Source: Acinetobacter tjernbergiae DSM 14971 = CIP 107465
Lineage (GTDB): Bacteria > Pseudomonadota > Gammaproteobacteria > Pseudomonadales > Moraxellaceae
NCBI RefSeq assembly: GCF_000374425.1
Contig: NZ_KB894369.1
Coordinates: 1-64,000 of the forward strand
Direction of reading: 5' to 3'
Length of the DNA: 64,000 nucleotides
The notes under the pieces were generated by a model. It was not told the origin of the DNA. It did no database searches and saw only the letters and a list, made by a program, of their open reading frames with translations. Position 1 is the stretch's first letter. Every line of letters starts with the position of its first letter. Shown here in pieces: positions 25,382 to 35,240 of the stretch. A program made the translations under genes and the position numbers.

Positions 25382-26527
25382 ATGTCAAATTCTAAACCAG
25401 ACTCACATAGCACTTCATTTATGCCGACTTCACCTGCAGAGCGTTATGCTCAAGCAATTGAGTCAGGACAATTTATGCCAGATGAAGCTCAAGCTCAGGC
25501 AGTGCAAGAATTAGATCGAGTATGGAAAGAGTTACTCACTCGTTATAAAGCCTCTAAAAAAGCATTTCGACGTTTTCGTCGTCAGACTTATCCAAAAGGC
25601 GTTTATATGTGGGGTGGGGTAGGTCGTGGAAAAACATGGTTAATGGATCAATTCTATGAATCTGTTCCATTTCGCCGTAAAACACGGATGCATTTTCATC
25701 ACTTTATGCAACATGTGCATAAAGAATTGAATAAACTTTCAGGTCAACGTAATCCTTTAGATTCTGTTGCTGATCAAATTTATAAAAATGCTGTAGTTAT
25801 CTGTTTTGATGAGTTTTTTGTATCAAATGTAACTGATGCAATGATTATTAGTGATTTATTCCAGAAATTATTTGAACGTGGAATTACTTTGATTGCAACT
25901 TCTAACATTGCACCCGAAGGTTTATATAAAAATGGTATTCATCGAGATCGTTTTATCCCTACAATTGAATTAGTGCAAAAGAATTGTACTATTTTAAACG
26001 TGGATGCTGGCGTTGATTACCGGTTGCGTGTTTTAAAGCAAGCTCAATTATTCAAATATCCGTTGACTAGTGATGCACAATCTTGGATGACAGAGCGTTT
26101 TCAGGCATTAACACATACACAAACACTCTCAAATACACCCATATTGATTAATAATCGTGTCGTAGAAACGCTGGGGCATACTGAAGATGTGTTGTGGTGT
26201 GAATTCTCTGAGTTGTGTTTTAAGCCACGTAGCCCAGCTGATTTTATTGAAATAGCTAATATTTACAATACGGTACTAGTGAGTAATCTTCCTCATTTAA
26301 CAGATTTTTTATCTGAAGGAACACGTCGTTTTATTTATTTAGTTGATGAATTTTATGATCGGGGTGTGAAGCTATTATTAACATCCGAAGATTCAATTGT
26401 TAATTTGTATGAGGGTGAGCGATTAGCTTTCGAAATTGAGCGAACCCGTTCACGGTTATTAGAAATGCAATCGGATGATTATCTGCATTCAGAACATCAT
26501 CAAATTCAAGTTGAAAAAACTTCATAA
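25382..26527 (+). CDS. zapE: Cell division ATPase ZapE (AFG1-like)
   Basis: 381 residues. Walker A is GGVGRGKT (residues 78-85), Walker B is ICFDEFFV, and the second region GITLIATSNIAPEGLYKNG and FYDRGVKLLL are conserved in AFG1/ZapE. The family associates with FtsZ rings or mitochondrial proteases. Monocistronic, with its own terminator. Confidence 0.92.
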   Translation: MSNSKPDSHSTSFMPTSPAERYAQAIESGQFMPDEAQAQAVQELDRVWKELLTRYKASKKAFRRFRRQTYPKGVYMWGGVGRGKTWLMDQFYESVPFRRKTRMHFHHFMQHVHKELNKLSGQRNPLDSVADQIYKNAVVICFDEFFVSNVTDAMIISDLFQKLFERGITLIATSNIAPEGLYKNGIHRDRFIPTIELVQKNCTILNVDAGVDYRLRVLKQAQLFKYPLTSDAQSWMTERFQALTHTQTLSNTPILINNRVVETLGHTEDVLWCEFSELCFKPRSPADFIEIANIYNTVLVSNLPHLTDFLSEGTRRFIYLVDEFYDRGVKLLLTSEDSIVNLYEGERLAFEIERTRSRLLEMQSDDYLHSEHHQIQVEKTS

Positions 26528-26531
26528 ATTT

Positions 26532-26560
26532 AAAAGGCATTCTTCGGAATGTCTTTTTTT
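26532..26560 (+). terminator. Terminator of zapE
   Basis: AAGGCATTC and GAATGTCTT pair (one G-T) around a TTCG tetraloop, followed by a T-tract. Confidence 0.85.
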
Positions 26561-26756
26561 ATAAATTTAGATAGAGAAAGCTTTATTCTTATTTGATTTT
26601 TGCTATAACTAATTAGGTTTACAAAGAAAGTAAGGCTCTCATCTAAATTGTAAGCAAGGCTATAATTCGGTTTTGGTAATTAGATAAAGTCATAAGTTGT
26701 CAATACCTTTATAAAGAAAATGCTTACTATTTAGCAATGTGATATTACTATTCAGG

Positions 26757-26778
26757 CTAGTATAAATCGGTATACTAG
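26757..26778. promoter_or_regulatory. Palindrome in the glcB promoter region
   Basis: CTAGTATA and TATACTAG, perfect 8-bp arms with a 6-bp spacer, 40 nt before the glcB start. It may be an operator or overlap the -10 region. Nothing else was seen in 26561-26817 apart from AT-rich sequence. Confidence 0.4.
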
Positions 26779-26817
26779 GTTTCTTGTTATAAAAAGTTAG
26801 CACCATCAGGAAAGACA

Positions 26818-28980
26818 ATGACTGTACGTATTCAACAAGGCAAGCTAGCGATTGCTAAAGAACTTTACGATTTCATCGAAAATGAAGCTTTACCAGGTTC
26901 TGGTCTAAACAGTGAAACTTACTGGAAAAATTTCGAGCAAGTCGTTGTCGATCTTAGCCCAAAGAATAAAGCACTATTAGCGAAGCGTGATGAAATTCAA
27001 GCTAAGATTGATGAATGGCATCGTAATAATGAATTTGAGTTAAATGCGTATAAAGCATTTTTAACTGAAATTGGTTACTTAGTACCAGAAGTTGCTGATT
27101 TCCAAGTAACAACTGAAAATGTAGATGAAGAAATTGCACTATTAGCTGGTCCACAGCTTGTTGTACCTGTACGTAATGCACGTTACTGCCTAAATGCTGC
27201 AAATGCACGTTGGGGTTCATTATATGATGCACTTTATGGTACAGATGTAATTTCTGAAGAAAATGGTGCAGAAAAAGGCAAGGGCTATAACCCTGTTCGT
27301 GGCGATAAAGTAATTGCTTTCGCTAAAGATTTTCTTAATCAGACATTCCCACTTGCGCAAGGTTCTCATGCCGATGCGACTAACTATGCGGTTGATCACA
27401 ATCGTTTAGTTGTGACTTTAAAAGATGGTTCTACGACGTCTTTAGCACATGAAGCTCAATTTGTTGGCTTTAATGGTGAAGCTGCAAACCCAGTTGAAAT
27501 CGTTTTATTAAATAATGGCTTGCACGTTATTATTGATATCGATGCAAATAGCCCAATTGGTAAGACAGATGCGGCTGGTGTAAAAGACTTAACACTCGAA
27601 GCAGCAATCACAACGATCCAAGATTTGGAAGATTCGGTTGCTGCTGTTGATGCAGAAGAAAAAGTTGAAGGCTACCGTAACTGGTTAGGCTTAATGAAAG
27701 GTGATTTGCAAGAGTCAATCGAGAAAAATGGTAAAACAGTTACTCGTTCTCTAAACAAAGACCGTACAATTCAGAACTTAATCGGTGGTACAACAACTTT
27801 ACATGGTCGTTCATTGATGCTTCTTCGTAATGTTGGTCACTTGATGACTAACCCAGCGATCCTTGTCGAAGGTGAAGAAGTATTTGAAGGCATCATGGAT
27901 GCATTGGTTACACCATTGCTTACGGTTGCTGATATTCGTGGCGAAAATGAGAATAAAAACTCTCGTAAAGGTTCAATGTATATCGTTAAACCAAAAATGC
28001 ACGGCCCAGAAGAAGTTGCATTTGCGGTAGAGTTGTTTGAACGTGCAGAACAAGCGCTTGGTTTACCTGCAAAAACACTCAAAATCGGTATCATGGACGA
28101 AGAGCGTCGTACTTCTGTTAACTTGAAAAATTGTATCGCTGCTGCAAAAGACCGTACAATTTTCATTAACACAGGTTTCATGGATCGTACGGGTGATGAA
28201 ATCCATACCTCTATGGAAGCAGCGCCAATGGTACGTAAAGAAGCTGTTAAAGCGCAAAAATGGATTGCTGCTTACGAAAATCGTAACGTTGCAATTGGTT
28301 TAGCATGTGGTTTACAAGGTAAAGCGCAAATTGGTAAAGGCATGTGGCCAAAACCAGATAGCATGAAAGATATGTTGGCGACTAAGACAGCTCATCCGAA
28401 TGCTGGTGCTTCTTGTGCGTGGGTTCCATCACCAACTGGTGCTGCACTTCATGCCATGCATTACCACCAAATCAATGTAAAAGCACGTCAAGATGAATTG
28501 CTTGCTGAAGCAATGTTGTCTTTAGATGACTTGCTAACTCCTCCTTTTGCACCAGAAACAAACTGGACGGCTGAAGAGCTAAACAATGAGCTTGAAAATA
28601 ACTGTCAAGGTATCTTGGGTTATGTTGTTCGTTGGGTTGACTTGGGTGTAGGTTGTTCTAAAGTTCCAGATATCAACAACGTTGGTTTAATGGAAGACCG
28701 TGCAACTTTACGTATTTCTTCTCAACACGTTGCAAACTGGTTACGTCACAATATCGTAACACGTGAGCAAGTTGAAGAAGTGCTTAAGCGTATGGCTGTA
28801 ATTGTAGATCAGCAAAATGCGAACGATCCACTATATACGGCAATGGCACCAAACTTCGATGGTATTGCATTCCAAGCGGCTGCTGACTTGATCTTCAAAG
28901 GTGCAGAGCAACCATCTGGTTATACAGAGCCATTGTTACACGCTGCACGTTTAAAACTTAAAGGTTATACAGGTGATTAA
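26818..28980 (+). CDS. glcB: Malate synthase G
   Basis: 720 residues, the large single-chain form G (E. coli 723). It condenses glyoxylate and acetyl-CoA to malate. [19 protein letters not shown] and [16 protein letters not shown] carry catalytic residues, and [20 protein letters not shown] follows in the TIM barrel. It allows growth on acetate, fatty acids and glycolate products. Isocitrate lyase is not in this window. Monocistronic with a strong terminator. Confidence 0.97.
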   Translation: MTVRIQQGKLAIAKELYDFIENEALPGSGLNSETYWKNFEQVVVDLSPKNKALLAKRDEIQAKIDEWHRNNEFELNAYKAFLTEIGYLVPEVADFQVTTENVDEEIALLAGPQLVVPVRNARYCLNAANARWGSLYDALYGTDVISEENGAEKGKGYNPVRGDKVIAFAKDFLNQTFPLAQGSHADATNYAVDHNRLVVTLKDGSTTSLAHEAQFVGFNGEAANPVEIVLLNNGLHVIIDIDANSPIGKTDAAGVKDLTLEAAITTIQDLEDSVAAVDAEEKVEGYRNWLGLMKGDLQESIEKNGKTVTRSLNKDRTIQNLIGGTTTLHGRSLMLLRNVGHLMTNPAILVEGEEVFEGIMDALVTPLLTVADIRGENENKNSRKGSMYIVKPKMHGPEEVAFAVELFERAEQALGLPAKTLKIGIMDEERRTSVNLKNCIAAAKDRTIFINTGFMDRTGDEIHTSMEAAPMVRKEAVKAQKWIAAYENRNVAIGLACGLQGKAQIGKGMWPKPDSMKDMLATKTAHPNAGASCAWVPSPTGAALHAMHYHQINVKARQDELLAEAMLSLDDLLTPPFAPETNWTAEELNNELENNCQGILGYVVRWVDLGVGCSKVPDINNVGLMEDRATLRISSQHVANWLRHNIVTREQVEEVLKRMAVIVDQQNANDPLYTAMAPNFDGIAFQAAADLIFKGAEQPSGYTEPLLHAARLKLKGYTGD

Positions 28981-29000
28981 TATTACCTTTTAGGTTTACC

Positions 29001-29034
29001 AGAGGTATCTATTCTATAGATACCTCTTTTTTTA
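29001..29034 (+). terminator. Terminator of glcB
   Basis: AGAGGTATCTAT pairs perfectly with ATAGATACCTCT around a 3-nt loop, followed by TTTTTTT. Confidence 0.92.
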
Positions 29035-29051
29035 TAAAATAGAGAGAAAAA

Positions 29052-29534
29052 ATGTATTTTTGGAATACTAATAAATTAATAGATGATTTAAAAAATGAGC
29101 GTTTAGCTACTAGTGATTATAAAAATTATTACCTTGCGGGCGGTGTTGGTGGATTGCTAATGGTATTTTGTATGCGGTTTTCACCAGTTACTAATATGAT
29201 ACTAAGTACAATAGATATTGTACTTAGTATCATAATGCTAATAATCGGTATTAATCTTTGTTTTAGGGTCAATGGTGGAAATCAAGGGAGGCAATTTCTT
29301 AATCGTTTAATCTGTATCGTTTTGCCAATTAGCATAAGAATACTTTTAGTATATTTTTTATTCTTTATCTTTATGATCATTATTTTGGTATTTTCAACGA
29401 GATTTATAGATATCTCTCAAACTAAAAAAATATTTGATCCATATCAAGGCTGGATCACATTAGCGACTTCAATGCTTATACAAACAATTATGTACTGGCG
29501 TTTTTATGTTGCTTTAAAAAAAATTAATGACTAA
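29052..29534 (+). CDS. Hypothetical inner membrane protein, 160 aa
   Basis: Not recognised. About four membrane segments, near residues 27-45, 49-70, 86-115 and 130-150. AGAGAGAAAA precedes the ATG. Base composition is more AT-rich than the flanking glcB and SRAP genes. A perfect 17-bp inverted repeat lies inside the second membrane segment (29196-29233). It may be an accessory gene. It sits 18 nt behind the glcB terminator. Confidence 0.6.
   Translation: MYFWNTNKLIDDLKNERLATSDYKNYYLAGGVGGLLMVFCMRFSPVTNMILSTIDIVLSIIMLIIGINLCFRVNGGNQGRQFLNRLICIVLPISIRILLVYFLFFIFMIIILVFSTRFIDISQTKKIFDPYQGWITLATSMLIQTIMYWRFYVALKKIND
29196..29233. repeat. Perfect 17-bp inverted repeat inside a coding region
   Basis: Arms ATGATACTAAGTACAAT (29196-29212) and ATTGTACTTAGTATCAT (29217-29233), spacer AGAT. 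It encodes MILSTIDIVLSIIM in frame. In mRNA it would form a 17-bp stem with a tetraloop. Confidence 0.9.
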
Positions 29535-29558
29535 AACTAAATATTGGTAGACCCAACG

Positions 29559-30227
29559 ATGTGTGCGAATTTCAAGTCTATAACTTTGCAACAATTACAG
29601 CAATTGGATTTGCCACCGATCTTATTTGAATATTCCGATGAAGTTTATCCAAGTTATAAAACTCCACTATTGTTTAAATCTGAACATGGATTGGAGTGGC
29701 GAGAAGTATTATTTGGATTAGTGCCGAAATGGGCCGAGGATATTAACAGCTCTAAACGTGCTTATAATGCTCGACATGAAACCATTTTTCAAAAACCAAC
29801 ATTTCAGGAAGCAGCACACAAATGTAAGTTCGGTGTGATTGCAGTGACTGAATTTTATGAAAGTAAATATTTTGACAATAAACCACAACGCTGGGGTGTA
29901 CGCCGTCAAGATGGACAAGCATTTTATATTGCAGCACTTTATGAGATTTGCAAAATCGAAAATGAAATCATTCGTTCCGCAGCGATGCTTACGATGGATG
30001 CAATAGACCATCCGATGATGAAAGAGTTTCATGAACCTGGTGATGTAAAACGATCCGTCGTCATTATTCCACATGACCACTTGAACGATTGGTTAAGCTT
30101 AAAACAGCCACATCAAATGATTCAATTTATGCAGGGATTTCCAGTAGAAGAGTTTGAATGTTTACATGTACCTAAAACCAAAATAGAAAAGCCAACACCT
30201 CAGATGAATATGTTCGACCTTTTTTAA
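29559..30227 (+). CDS. SOS response-associated peptidase (YedK/HMCES, SRAP family)
   Basis: 222 residues from the ATG at 29559, chosen because the family needs Cys at position 2 (MCANF) after Met removal; the TTG at 29544 would bury it. The conserved AYNARHETI, VTEFYES (catalytic Glu near 98) and DHPMMKEFHEPGD (His) are present. The family crosslinks to abasic sites in single-stranded DNA to shield them. No LexA box was noticed. Confidence 0.9.
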   Translation: MCANFKSITLQQLQQLDLPPILFEYSDEVYPSYKTPLLFKSEHGLEWREVLFGLVPKWAEDINSSKRAYNARHETIFQKPTFQEAAHKCKFGVIAVTEFYESKYFDNKPQRWGVRRQDGQAFYIAALYEICKIENEIIRSAAMLTMDAIDHPMMKEFHEPGDVKRSVVIIPHDHLNDWLSLKQPHQMIQFMQGFPVEEFECLHVPKTKIEKPTPQMNMFDLF

Positions 30228-30234
30228 GGCATAA

Positions 30235-30268
30235 AAAACAAGGGCTTCTATTTAGAAGCCCTTGTTTT
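30235..30268. terminator. Bidirectional terminator between the SRAP gene and marR
   Basis: AAAACAAGGGCTTCT pairs perfectly with AGAAGCCCTTGTTTT around ATTT. It can serve both converging genes. Confidence 0.9.
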
Positions 30269-30282
30269 AGTATTTTGTAAAA

Positions 30283-30747
30283 TTAACGTGCAAGATTTTT
30301 AAACATATGTTTCAAAATTTCCATCGTTTTTTCGATTTGTAATGGTGTTAAGCCATCGAATGATTGCTCTAAGATTACAGAGGTTAGATCGTTAATTTTT
30401 ATAATCATTTCTTTGCCTTTATCTGTCAGATAAACACGAGTAATACGACCATCTTCTTTACATGAATATGTTTCAATATATCCCTCATCTTTGAGGCGAT
30501 ACACGATTTTGGTCGTTGTAGACATTTTTGAAATGACCATGTCCGAAAGTTCAGACACACTTGCATGAGGTTTTACATTCAATGCAATTAAAATACGACG
30601 GCGAGAGTTGTCTAAACCATACTTTTTAAGTACGTTGTCGATATTCTGAACGTACTGAGCATTTACTTGAGAAATCCAGTAATAGGGGAAGTCTTCTAAG
30701 TTGAATGATTCTGCTGTAGGTAAAAAACGCGCATATTTTTTAGGCAT
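30283..30747 (-). CDS. MarR-family transcriptional regulator
   Basis: 154 residues. The winged helix is at about 60-115: HASVSELSDMVISKMSTTTKIVYRL then the wing CKEDGRITRVYLTDKG. MarR proteins repress genes until a small ligand binds. The regulator is followed by a terminator, so it is alone. Its upstream region (30748-31392) is long and carries repeated TACAAATGTA-like motifs that may be its own sites. Confidence 0.88.
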   Translation of the reverse strand: MPKKYARFLPTAESFNLEDFPYYWISQVNAQYVQNIDNVLKKYGLDNSRRRILIALNVKPHASVSELSDMVISKMSTTTKIVYRLKDEGYIETYSCKEDGRITRVYLTDKGKEMIIKINDLTSVILEQSFDGLTPLQIEKTMEILKHMFKNLAR

Positions 30748-31392
30748 TTAGTTATTTCCTATGCTTGTTACAGTGAGTTGTTTTAGACAACTCCTAGATT
30801 CCATGAAATGTCTACAATTTATATATTAGAAAAAACCTTAGATTTGCTCTTTCTAACATTCCATTTATAACAAATCTTCCTAAAGGTGGTGATAAAACCG
30901 TCTTTATTAAAGATAAGAAAATCATCATGTAAATTGTATAAAACTGTTATTAATGATGGTTTTACCTATCTATTTTACCCCAGTGGTATTTCCACAGCGC
31001 TGCATTGTAGCGTATTTGTAGAACAAATGTATTGTAGAAAATAAATACAAATTATGACGTGACTTTTTTACAAAAACTTCTGTCTAAAATGTCATAAAGA
31101 TATGAAATTAATACATTTGTAAAATAAATTGTTTTAAAAAGTAAATTTAATACAGTAGTTTGTATTTAACAATTGGTTAAAAAGTGAATTTATATGGTTT
31201 GTTAAAAAGTTGAATAAATACATTCTTTATCACATTTTATAGATAAATCTTTAAAATATCTTGCTTAAAAAGAATACAAATGTAGCTTTATTGCGTGGTG
31301 TTTGCTTATTTTTAAATCAACTTGTCAGGCTAGATTTTGTTGTTGTATTAGATTTAACGTTATTTTTTGCTATTGCATAAGTTTTAAATCAT
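30748..31392. other. Long AT-rich non-coding region upstream of marR
   Basis: No gene can be supported. A palindromic 10-mer recurs: AACAAATGTA (31022-31031), TACATTTGTA (31112-31121) and TACAAATGTA (31275-31284). ATTTGT-AGA-ACAAAT (31014-31028) overlaps the first. Most of the rest is A and T runs. Promoters for marR must lie here. Confidence 0.45.
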
Positions 31393-31431
31393 AAAAAAAC
31401 GCATCTAAATTGGATTACGAATTAGATGCGT
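31393..31431 (-). terminator. Terminator of the alpha/beta hydrolase gene
   Basis: ACGCATCTAA and TTAGATGCGT form a 10-bp stem; on the minus strand a TTTTTT run follows. It lies 33 nt after the hydrolase stop. Confidence 0.8.
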
Positions 31432-31463
31432 GAAAAGTGAAAACGGTTCGCTCAAAGATACGT

Positions 31464-32321
31464 TTAAAGTTTTAATTCATTTTCTAATATAGGCCATAGT
31501 TTGTGATGTGATTTCTTGAACATCGACATATGTCCAATTTGCTTATAACCGTGTTCTTTAGGATTTAATTCAATCAAATGCGTTGTTGCATTTGGGTAAA
31601 GTCGCAACAGATCCTTAACATTTGCTTGCGTTGCAATTTCATCGTCACTCGCCCAAATAGATGTGATTGGGCAGTTGATCTCTTGGTGGTAATCGTTGTA
31701 AATGCTTTTACCAATTGCATTCATAACATAACCAGGTTTGCTACAGAATTCCGCCCATTGTTTTGCCACATTTTTTGGCAAATTTTCACCCATCCCAATA
31801 AATTGGGTAGCACCATAACCTTTAAATAAGCTTGAAACTGGAAAAATAACATTGAACATTAGCGGTGCAAGAAGCTTTGTTTTGCCTTTTAATCCTTTTA
31901 CATGACCTGTTGAACCCGCAATTGCGACAACCTTAGCAACTTTGTTGTAATCTGGATTGATACCCAGTAGTTGACCACCAGCACTATGACCAAGAATAAT
32001 GACTTTTTCGGCTTGAGTACGATTTAATAGGGTCTCAATCGCTGCTGGAATATCTAATAGTCCCCAATCATTAATACTGGCATTTGAATCTTTCAATTCT
32101 CCATGTAATGACTGACCAATGCCTCTAAAATCGAAACTTAAAACACAATAGCCTTGTTGATTTAACCATTCTGCAAATGAGTGATAAAAACTTTTGGTAA
32201 TACCTGTCGCTGGACAAATCAAGATCGGGAATTTTTTAGTGTGATCAGTTGCAGGATAATATTGTGCAGCAAGTTGATAACCATCTTTGCAGCTAATCCA
32301 GAAGGATTCAAATGTCGTCAT
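31464..32321 (-). CDS. Alpha/beta hydrolase
   Basis: 285 residues from the ATG at 32321 (MTTFESFWISCKDGYQLAAQ); the frame extends to a TTG at 32363 that is not needed. The nucleophile elbow is LGHSAGGQ, the oxyanion region PATGITKSFY, and the acid SDDEIAT. The His is in IGHMSMF. The family is diverse and no substrate can be named. A 134-nt gap to the divergent membrane protein holds both promoters. Confidence 0.8.
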   Translation of the reverse strand: MTTFESFWISCKDGYQLAAQYYPATDHTKKFPILICPATGITKSFYHSFAEWLNQQGYCVLSFDFRGIGQSLHGELKDSNASINDWGLLDIPAAIETLLNRTQAEKVIILGHSAGGQLLGINPDYNKVAKVVAIAGSTGHVKGLKGKTKLLAPLMFNVIFPVSSLFKGYGATQFIGMGENLPKNVAKQWAEFCSKPGYVMNAIGKSIYNDYHQEINCPITSIWASDDEIATQANVKDLLRLYPNATTHLIELNPKEHGYKQIGHMSMFKKSHHKLWPILENELKL

Positions 32322-32455
32322 TTGAGAAGTACTCGTATCTAGGCATATTTCTACTTTACACAAGTTCTAAAAAGAAACTCGTGTAAAAAATGACTTAAAA
32401 GTCAAAATTTATGTAATATAGCTGCTTTAGGGAGCATGATTTAGGGAAAAGGGAA

Positions 32456-32911
32456 ATGTTAGTTTTAACTAGCGCAACGGAATTGGCAATTATATTCAGT
32501 GGGATATTTCTTTGGGTTGGAATGATCACGGGTGTTTGGAAATATTATCAAATTAGAAATACAGAGCTGGCACGTGCGCATTATTATGTAGACATTGCAC
32601 ACCGTAGTAGTTTGCTTTATGCCGCTGCGAGCTTAATTTTAGCTGCGTTAAGTTTTTTTACGAGCCTATCTGATGCTTTGAGCTTATTTTGTGTAATTGC
32701 AAATTTATTCTTTTTTTCGATGTCGATCTTGGTCTATATCATTCATGGAATGTTAAAGGATACGACCAATCAGTTTAAGCAACCACATAAGTTAGGGCGG
32801 TGGTCAATTCCTCGCTGGTGTATGACCTTTTTAATGCTGAATTTAATTATTGTTGAGTTAGGTGCGACAACTGTTTTACTACTTGGAACGATTGTAAAGT
32901 TTACAAACTAA
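32456..32911 (+). CDS. Hypothetical inner membrane protein, 151 aa
   Basis: Not recognised by name. Four membrane helices near residues 8-28, 50-69, 74-97 and 121-146. Conserved-looking polar spots are HYYVDIAHRSSLLYAAA and the cytosolic QPHKLGRWSIP. A small pore, sensor or oxidoreductase partner is possible but nothing decides it. GGGAAAAGGGAA precedes the ATG. Confidence 0.65.
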   Translation: MLVLTSATELAIIFSGIFLWVGMITGVWKYYQIRNTELARAHYYVDIAHRSSLLYAAASLILAALSFFTSLSDALSLFCVIANLFFFSMSILVYIIHGMLKDTTNQFKQPHKLGRWSIPRWCMTFLMLNLIIVELGATTVLLLGTIVKFTN

Positions 32912-32940
32912 AAAATGGATGAGTCATCATCCATTTTTCT
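32911..32940. terminator. Bidirectional terminator
   Basis: AAAAATGGATGA pairs with TCATCCATTTTT around GTCA, between two convergent small membrane protein genes. Confidence 0.9.
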
Positions 32941-32949
32941 TAAATCATT

Positions 32950-33183
32950 CTATTGGCGTTTGGCGCTTATCTTTCGGAACTTTCGATCAATAATCCCCCA
33001 CATGCAAAAGGCTAGCGACACAATCAGAGCGTATGCAAAATATTCGGGCTTTAAGTTGCCCTTAATCGTGCCTTGCAATAACAATGTTGCCATAAGTGCA
33101 AGTGTTGTAATTGCATATACCACTGAATCGTTAGTCTTCAGAGTGTCAATGAAGACTTGCTTGTTGAAATGTAATGATAACAT
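32950..33183 (-). CDS. Small membrane protein, 77 aa
   Basis: The ATG at 33183 is chosen because AAGGAGGG lies seven bases upstream; an ATG at 33189 overlaps that site. Two hydrophobic segments (VVYAITTLALMATLLLQG, and EYFAYALIVSLAFCMWGII) flank a short basic loop, and the tail is basic (DRKFRKISAKRQ). Not recognised. The strong ribosome site argues that it is real. Confidence 0.65.
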   Translation of the reverse strand: MLSLHFNKQVFIDTLKTNDSVVYAITTLALMATLLLQGTIKGNLKPEYFAYALIVSLAFCMWGIIDRKFRKISAKRQ

Positions 33184-33189
33184 CTCCAT

Positions 33190-33582
33190 CCCTCCTTGCG
33201 GTGTGATGACAAAACCTAATCGTTTTTGTCAGAATTATTATTCAAGTTGTACTTTGAATTTTCTCGTATTTCAAGAGCTAAGTTGACTATTTTTTAAGAT
33301 AAATTCATGAGGGTGTTGATTTCCATACCAATTAAGTATTTATTAAATATATTTATATTATTTTTTTATTAAATATTAAGTGTATTTTTTACATTTTGAT
33401 CAATATGCAGAGATAAAATCATATGCTGTTTAGTCATATCAGGATTGATTGTTTGGATTACATTTGGCTTTGATTAAAAGAAATAATTTGTCGTAAACAA
33501 AAAGTGTAAGTTGGATAAAAGAACATTTTTTGTATAGCTAAAATAATGTTTGGATAAAACACCATTTTAACGACAAATCATT
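33190..33582. other. Non-coding gap upstream of the small membrane protein gene
   Basis: No gene seen. AT-rich, with a short repeat TTATTAAATAT near 33345 and 33367, a repeat TTGGATAAAA near 33513 and 33551, and a weak hairpin GACAAAA/TTTTGTC at 33208-33230. No clear terminator for brnQ was found. Confidence 0.35.
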
Positions 33583-34887
33583 TTAATTCTTCAGTACGGA
33601 AGAAAGTCGGTCTACTGCAATTGCGATAACCAAAACAATCAATGACGGAAGTAGCCAAGCAAGATTCTGTTCATTTAAAGGGAGATTATTAATGAACTGA
33701 GGTAATTGTTCGGTCAATCCAGCAGCTTTAAGTGCCTCAATGATGCCAAACAGGAAAGCAACGCCTGTAACAGAACTCACGACAATTGAAGGCTTATTCC
33801 AATATTTCCAGAAAAAGCTCATCATAATCACAACAATAGCTGGTGGATAAATAGCACTTAATACTGGAACAGAGAATGCAATCAGTTTGGTTAAACCTAG
33901 GTTTGAAATAAATAATGAAAATCCAATGAGGATAAAAACCAATAATTTATATGGTAAGCCTGTTAGCTCAGTGAAGTATTCTGCGCATGCACAAGTTAAA
34001 CCAATCGCAGTCACCATGCAGGCAAGGAAAATTAAACCCGTTAAGAACAATGAGCCTAGATCACCAAACGCATGTTGCACATAAGCATGCAAAATGACAG
34101 CGCCATTCGCAGCATTTGCGGCAACTTCATGGCTGCCCAATCCAAGTTTAAATAGGCTGATATAAACCAGCGTCAAACCTACACCAGCAATGAGGCTTGC
34201 GATAATTGCATATTTCGTAATAAGTTTTGAGTCGGTAACACCACGTGATTGAATTGCTTGGATAATCACGATACCAAAAACCAAAGCACCCAAAGTATCC
34301 ATGGTTAAGTAACCGTTGACGAAGCCTTCGGAAACAGGGCTAGTCACATATTTGTGTACTGGCGGAGAAATATAACCCGTTGGAATAAGAACCGCTGCAA
34401 TACCCAAAATGGCAAGCGCAACAATTTTTAACGGTGCAAGTATATGACCAACGGTGTCCAAAAGTTTATTTGGATAAAGTGAGATGGCAGTCACAAAGGC
34501 AAAATAGATAATACTGTAAATCAACAGGCTGCTATTTGATGTCCCAAAATAAGGTGCAAATCCTATCTCATAAGAGACAGTAGCGGTCCGTGGTGTTGCG
34601 AAGAGTGGCCCAACAGATAAATAGCAAACAATTGTTAGAAGTAAGCTAAAAAAGCGCCCTAAAGGCGAGCTGATCAATTCGATAGAGCCTTGCATACGAG
34701 ACAACGCCATAATCGTAATCACGGGAAGACCGACTGCGGTAATTAAGAATCCAAAAGCGGCGAGCCAGACATGTTCACCAGCTTGTTGTGCAACAATGGG
34801 AGGGAAAATAATATTGCCTGCACCAATGAAAAGTGCAAAGGTCATAAAGCCAAGAGCAATAATATCTCCTGTACGAAGATGGTTCAT
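33583..34887 (-). CDS. brnQ: Branched-chain amino acid transporter BrnQ
   Basis: 434 residues, about 12 membrane helices. FALFIGAGNIIFPP at the N-terminus is the BrnQ signature, with AALFGFLITAVGLP-type second helix (VWLAAFGFLITAVGLP). It imports leucine, isoleucine and valine with sodium or proton. The proximity of ilvA at the far end of the window is not an operon link. Monocistronic. Confidence 0.95.
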   Translation of the reverse strand: MNHLRTGDIIALGFMTFALFIGAGNIIFPPIVAQQAGEHVWLAAFGFLITAVGLPVITIMALSRMQGSIELISSPLGRFFSLLLTIVCYLSVGPLFATPRTATVSYEIGFAPYFGTSNSSLLIYSIIYFAFVTAISLYPNKLLDTVGHILAPLKIVALAILGIAAVLIPTGYISPPVHKYVTSPVSEGFVNGYLTMDTLGALVFGIVIIQAIQSRGVTDSKLITKYAIIASLIAGVGLTLVYISLFKLGLGSHEVAANAANGAVILHAYVQHAFGDLGSLFLTGLIFLACMVTAIGLTCACAEYFTELTGLPYKLLVFILIGFSLFISNLGLTKLIAFSVPVLSAIYPPAIVVIMMSFFWKYWNKPSIVVSSVTGVAFLFGIIEALKAAGLTEQLPQFINNLPLNEQNLAWLLPSLIVLVIAIAVDRLSSVLKN

Positions 34888-35240
34888 AAAAGGGAGGTAT
34901 AAAATAAAAGTGCGGATTCTAGAACAAAATTGTATTCATTTGAAACTAATTTTATGTGAAGAATGGTTTATTTTTGTCTAAAAAGAACTTATTAAAATCA
35001 TGTAATTAGCTTTGGTAAACTTAATCTATTGAAAGTGTTTTAAAAGTAATAAAATGCGCTTGTTAGACTTTTTTCTTATGTTGTGCGCTGAAATTAAATG
35101 TAAAATAAAAACTAATCGTCAGTCTTAAAAAGATTGAAGATTTGTGTACTACAGCGTACAACTATTGAAATATTAAATGCAGTACAAAAAAATGAATCTG
35201 CATGTTGCATTAACCTAATATCTGAATAAGGAAATCTCGA
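34888..35240. other. Divergent intergenic region between brnQ and map
   Basis: Holds both promoters. GTAC-TACAGC-GTAC inside TTGTGTAC...GTACAAC (about 35141-35161) is a short imperfect palindrome. AAGGAAA precedes map. No gene or terminator was seen. Confidence 0.35.

Noticed and set aside
30748-31392. Hidden protein gene in the long AT-rich gap
   Set aside because: No frame with a ribosome site and plausible composition on either strand.
32915-33286. 123-residue plus-strand frame opposite the small membrane protein
   Set aside because: It covers the terminator and the opposite gene, which has a near-perfect ribosome site; this one has none.
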